Positions 37,635 through 39,609 of a DNA stretch of 39,609 nt are shown piece by piece (within the stretch, counting starts at the first letter, position 1; the number at the start of each line of letters is the position of its first letter). The notes beneath the pieces are model-generated. The model saw nothing but the letters and a program-made list of their open reading frames with translations. It was not told the DNA's origin and did not search any database. The DNA is taken from the IMG/VR virus record IMGVR_UViG_3300044956_001544, positions 1 to 39,609 of that record. One strand, written 5' to 3'. This DNA is from a virus. The translations under genes and the position numbers were made by a program.

Positions 37635-38891
37635 ATGGGAATCCTCGACGCACCCGGCTACAGCCGCGGCCAGGCCGACTCGAAGTTCGACCGCATCGAC
37701 CCTCGCCTCGCCGCGTTCCAGCGCAAGATCAAGATGGGCGTGCAGGACGGCGTCATCCTCTGCAACGGCGACTCGACCACCAGCGGCGACACCCGCCCGA
37801 TCCGGCTGCTATGCGACAAGTTCGCCGCGCAGTACCCGACCCACACGATCCTCTACTACGTCTGGGTCGACGCTTCGAAGACCTGGGCCGCGCCCGTCAC
37901 GGTGCAGACCGGGACTGGCTCCCGGACGATCCACGTCTACAACCAGTCCATCTCTGGGCAGGTCATCGGCTACGCCTTCAATTTCCTGGCGCAGATCCTC
38001 GCGGGCAACCTCACGCCCGACGTCATCATCTGGAACTACGGCCACAACAGCCCCCAGGACTACGGCAACTATCGGGCGCTCGTCGCGCAGGCAATCACCG
38101 ACTATCGAGCGTCGCTCCCCGCCGCAGCGCACGTCATCATCGCCCAGAACCCACAGGCCGTAGCCAACGGCGCCGCGTACACGGGCGACCAGGAGAAGCA
38201 GCGAGCGAACTACGACTACGCCGCCGCCGAGGGGCACACGGTCGTCGACGTCAACGCCGACTTCATCGACTACGGCAACTACGCCGCCGACCTCCTCCAG
38301 GTCGACGGCCTGCACCCCAACGACGCCGGCAACCAGCGCTTCCGGGACCTCATCTGGGAGGCTCTGCGGCCCCGGAAGGTTCGGGCGTCCGGTGGCGCCG
38401 CGCCCGTTGGTGTCGACCGGGTCTGGATTCCGGCGAAGGACTTCGACGGCGCCGACGGAACTCCCAACTACGCGGCGATGTTCCTCGGTCTCGGCGCTTG
38501 GAACCTCGACCAGAGCACCGAGGAGTCCATCGTCTGCGTCGCGGACTGGCCCAACTGGTCACTAGTCGACATCGACATCTGGACCTATACCGCTACGACG
38601 CCCGCGACGGGCGCCCGCGACAGCCGGATCACGTTCCAGTTCGCCTACCTCGGCAGCGGGCGCGGCGGATGGGGCGGCGGCGCCCTGGCCTCGGCCTGGA
38701 CCGACCTTGCCACCGTCACGACGTCGCACTCGACCACCTCGCGTGCCCCGACCGTCATCAAGGCCGCATCGCGTACCGGACTCGGCAGCCGGCCGATCGC
38801 GATCAAGGTGGTCCGCAAGGCAGCCGACGCCGCTGACACGCTCCCGCAGGATCTGCAGCTGGCCGGCGTGATGATCCACAAGATGGCCTGA
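37635..38891 (+). CDS. SGNH/GDSL-type esterase tail protein
   Basis: A 418-residue protein with an N-terminal SGNH hydrolase (about 37-245): block I CNGDSTTSGD (Ser47), block II SGQVIG (Gly108), block III WNYGHNS (Asn138), block V DGLHPNDAG (Asp224, His227). These residues form the esterase triad and oxyanion hole. The C-terminal 170 residues are a beta-rich carbohydrate-module-like domain. Such tail enzymes deacetylate or trim surface polymers during adsorption; the host polymer here is unknown. Confidence 0.85.
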   Translation: MGILDAPGYSRGQADSKFDRIDPRLAAFQRKIKMGVQDGVILCNGDSTTSGDTRPIRLLCDKFAAQYPTHTILYYVWVDASKTWAAPVTVQTGTGSRTIHVYNQSISGQVIGYAFNFLAQILAGNLTPDVIIWNYGHNSPQDYGNYRALVAQAITDYRASLPAAAHVIIAQNPQAVANGAAYTGDQEKQRANYDYAAAEGHTVVDVNADFIDYGNYAADLLQVDGLHPNDAGNQRFRDLIWEALRPRKVRASGGAAPVGVDRVWIPAKDFDGADGTPNYAAMFLGLGAWNLDQSTEESIVCVADWPNWSLVDIDIWTYTATTPATGARDSRITFQFAYLGSGRGGWGGGALASAWTDLATVTTSHSTTSRAPTVIKAASRTGLGSRPIAIKVVRKAADAADTLPQDLQLAGVMIHKMA

Positions 38892-38910
38892 CCGGCGTCG
38901 TGCTTCGGGG

Positions 38911-39609
38911 TCAACGAGCGAGGAGCCACCCGCCGACGCCTGTGACGGGCGTCTTGAGCGCGAACTTCACGTGGCCCTGGGCTCGGAAGCGGTACCAGCC
39001 GCCGCGCCGTGGCACGCTCATGCTCGCGAGGCTGCTCGCCGAGGGCTCGCCCAACGCGGCCAGCGCCGCGTCCGCCATGGCGAGATGGCCTGTGGACGTC
39101 GGGTGGATGCGGTCGACCCACACCTGCGATCCCGCAAGTCGCGGCTGCTCAACCAGCAGCGCGCCGTGCTCGGCGGCCAGGCGAGCGGTCTCCTGGCGGA
39201 CGCGACGCACTCGGCGGCGCAGCCCCGGGCCGTAGGGCCACAGCGCCCAGCCGTGACGCCCCGCGTCGGCCGACAACTGCATCACCAGCACTCGGTCGGA
39301 TCGCGACGCGACCGCGTGAAGGATTGCGTCGAGGCTGCCGATCGTGTTGTGACGGTAGTGCCGCCACGAGATCGCGTCGTTCGTACCGACGAACACCAGG
39401 GCGACGTCCCACCGCTCGTCGGGCAGGTCATCGAGCAGCCCGGCCACGACGCTCGCTGGCGCGCCTGACTGCGCACGAACCGTGAGGTCCGCCTCGAGGG
39501 CGTCAGCGACCCAGGCAGCCCAGGGGCGCGGCGGCACACCGTCCAGCGCCAAGTCCTGACTGCACGCCGCGGTGATCGAGTCGCCGACGGCGAGGACCCT
39601 ACGCGTCAC
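38911..39609 (-). CDS. SGNH/GDSL hydrolase, possibly host flanking gene
   Basis: A 232-residue SGNH hydrolase: block I AVGDSITAA (Ser11), VGTND (Asn77), and DRIHPTSTG (Asp166, His169). The opening VLAVGDSITAACSQDLALDG is of a bacterial chromosomal type distinct from the phage tail esterase. It is convergent to the phage late operon, with 19 bases between stops. GTG at 39609 coincides with the window end, so an upstream start cannot be excluded. The prophage right end may lie at or before this gene. Confidence 0.8.
   Translation of the reverse strand: MTRRVLAVGDSITAACSQDLALDGVPPRPWAAWVADALEADLTVRAQSGAPASVVAGLLDDLPDERWDVALVFVGTNDAISWRHYRHNTIGSLDAILHAVASRSDRVLVMQLSADAGRHGWALWPYGPGLRRRVRRVRQETARLAAEHGALLVEQPRLAGSQVWVDRIHPTSTGHLAMADAALAALGEPSASSLASMSVPRRGGWYRFRAQGHVKFALKTPVTGVGGWLLAR

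Noticed and set aside
1-39609. tRNA, rRNA, CRISPR array, riboswitch or insertion sequence
   Set aside because: I looked for cloverleaf-like tRNA ends, regular spaced repeats and transposase motifs and saw none; a tRNAscan and CRISPR search would settle it.

Overview
The window reads as an almost complete temperate siphophage (prophage) of a GC-rich actinobacterium. The base composition, frequent GTG starts, an integrase beginning MAWAEKLPSGKYRG, the repeated HGTxxGYxxGC-type proteins and the order terminase, portal, MuF, scaffold, capsid, tail chaperones, tape measure, minor tail, lysin all fit actinobacteriophages. A host near Nocardioides/Aeromicrobium is only a guess. No tRNA, rRNA, CRISPR array or insertion sequence was seen.

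Layout. (1) 1-2530, lysogeny switch: leftward tyrosine integrase and leftward repressor, a regulatory gap with palindromic operators, then rightward Cro-like and excisionase-like genes. (2) 2526-14295, early region: about thirty mostly tiny genes, nearly all joined by 1-8 base start/stop overlaps and broken once by paired hairpins at 3539-3622. It holds a GIY-YIG protein, an Ead/Ea22-like protein, a cytosine-5 DNA methyltransferase, a RusA-like resolvase, a RecE-like exonuclease with RecT, a replication-initiator-like wing-helix protein, and many small zinc-knuckle proteins. (3) 14402-18328: a second GIY-YIG (T5orf172-type) gene, a packaging HNH nuclease, terminase small subunit, an inserted HNH homing-type endonuclease, and terminase large subunit. 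(4) 18346-25020, head and connector: portal, MuF, scaffold, capsid, connectors, tail terminator and tail tube, with strong hairpins around scaffold, capsid and tube genes. (5) 25092-33669, tail: chaperones with a textbook -1 frameshift site, an inserted reverse-strand lipoprotein gene, tape measure, minor tail proteins and an S74-chaperone fibre. (6) 33669-38891, lysis and tip: membrane coiled-coil protein, collagen-like membrane protein, a lysin fusing amidase, LysM and a DNase I-like (EEP) domain, holin-like proteins, and an SGNH-esterase tail protein. (7) 38911-39609: a reverse-strand SGNH hydrolase that may be host flanking DNA.

The most notable observations are the three-domain lysin with a complete EEP nuclease active site; the lipoprotein moron; a recurring TANNNT-N6-start (leaderless promoter) layout at exactly the four genes that stand apart from the operons; family-specific methyltransferase sequence in an overlapping second frame; an acidic-proline linker open in frame upstream of a replication-region gene, suggesting a split gene; and the chaperone frameshift signal. 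The early operon of small unknown genes is where undescribed anti-defence or host-takeover functions would most plausibly lie, but the sequence alone does not identify one.
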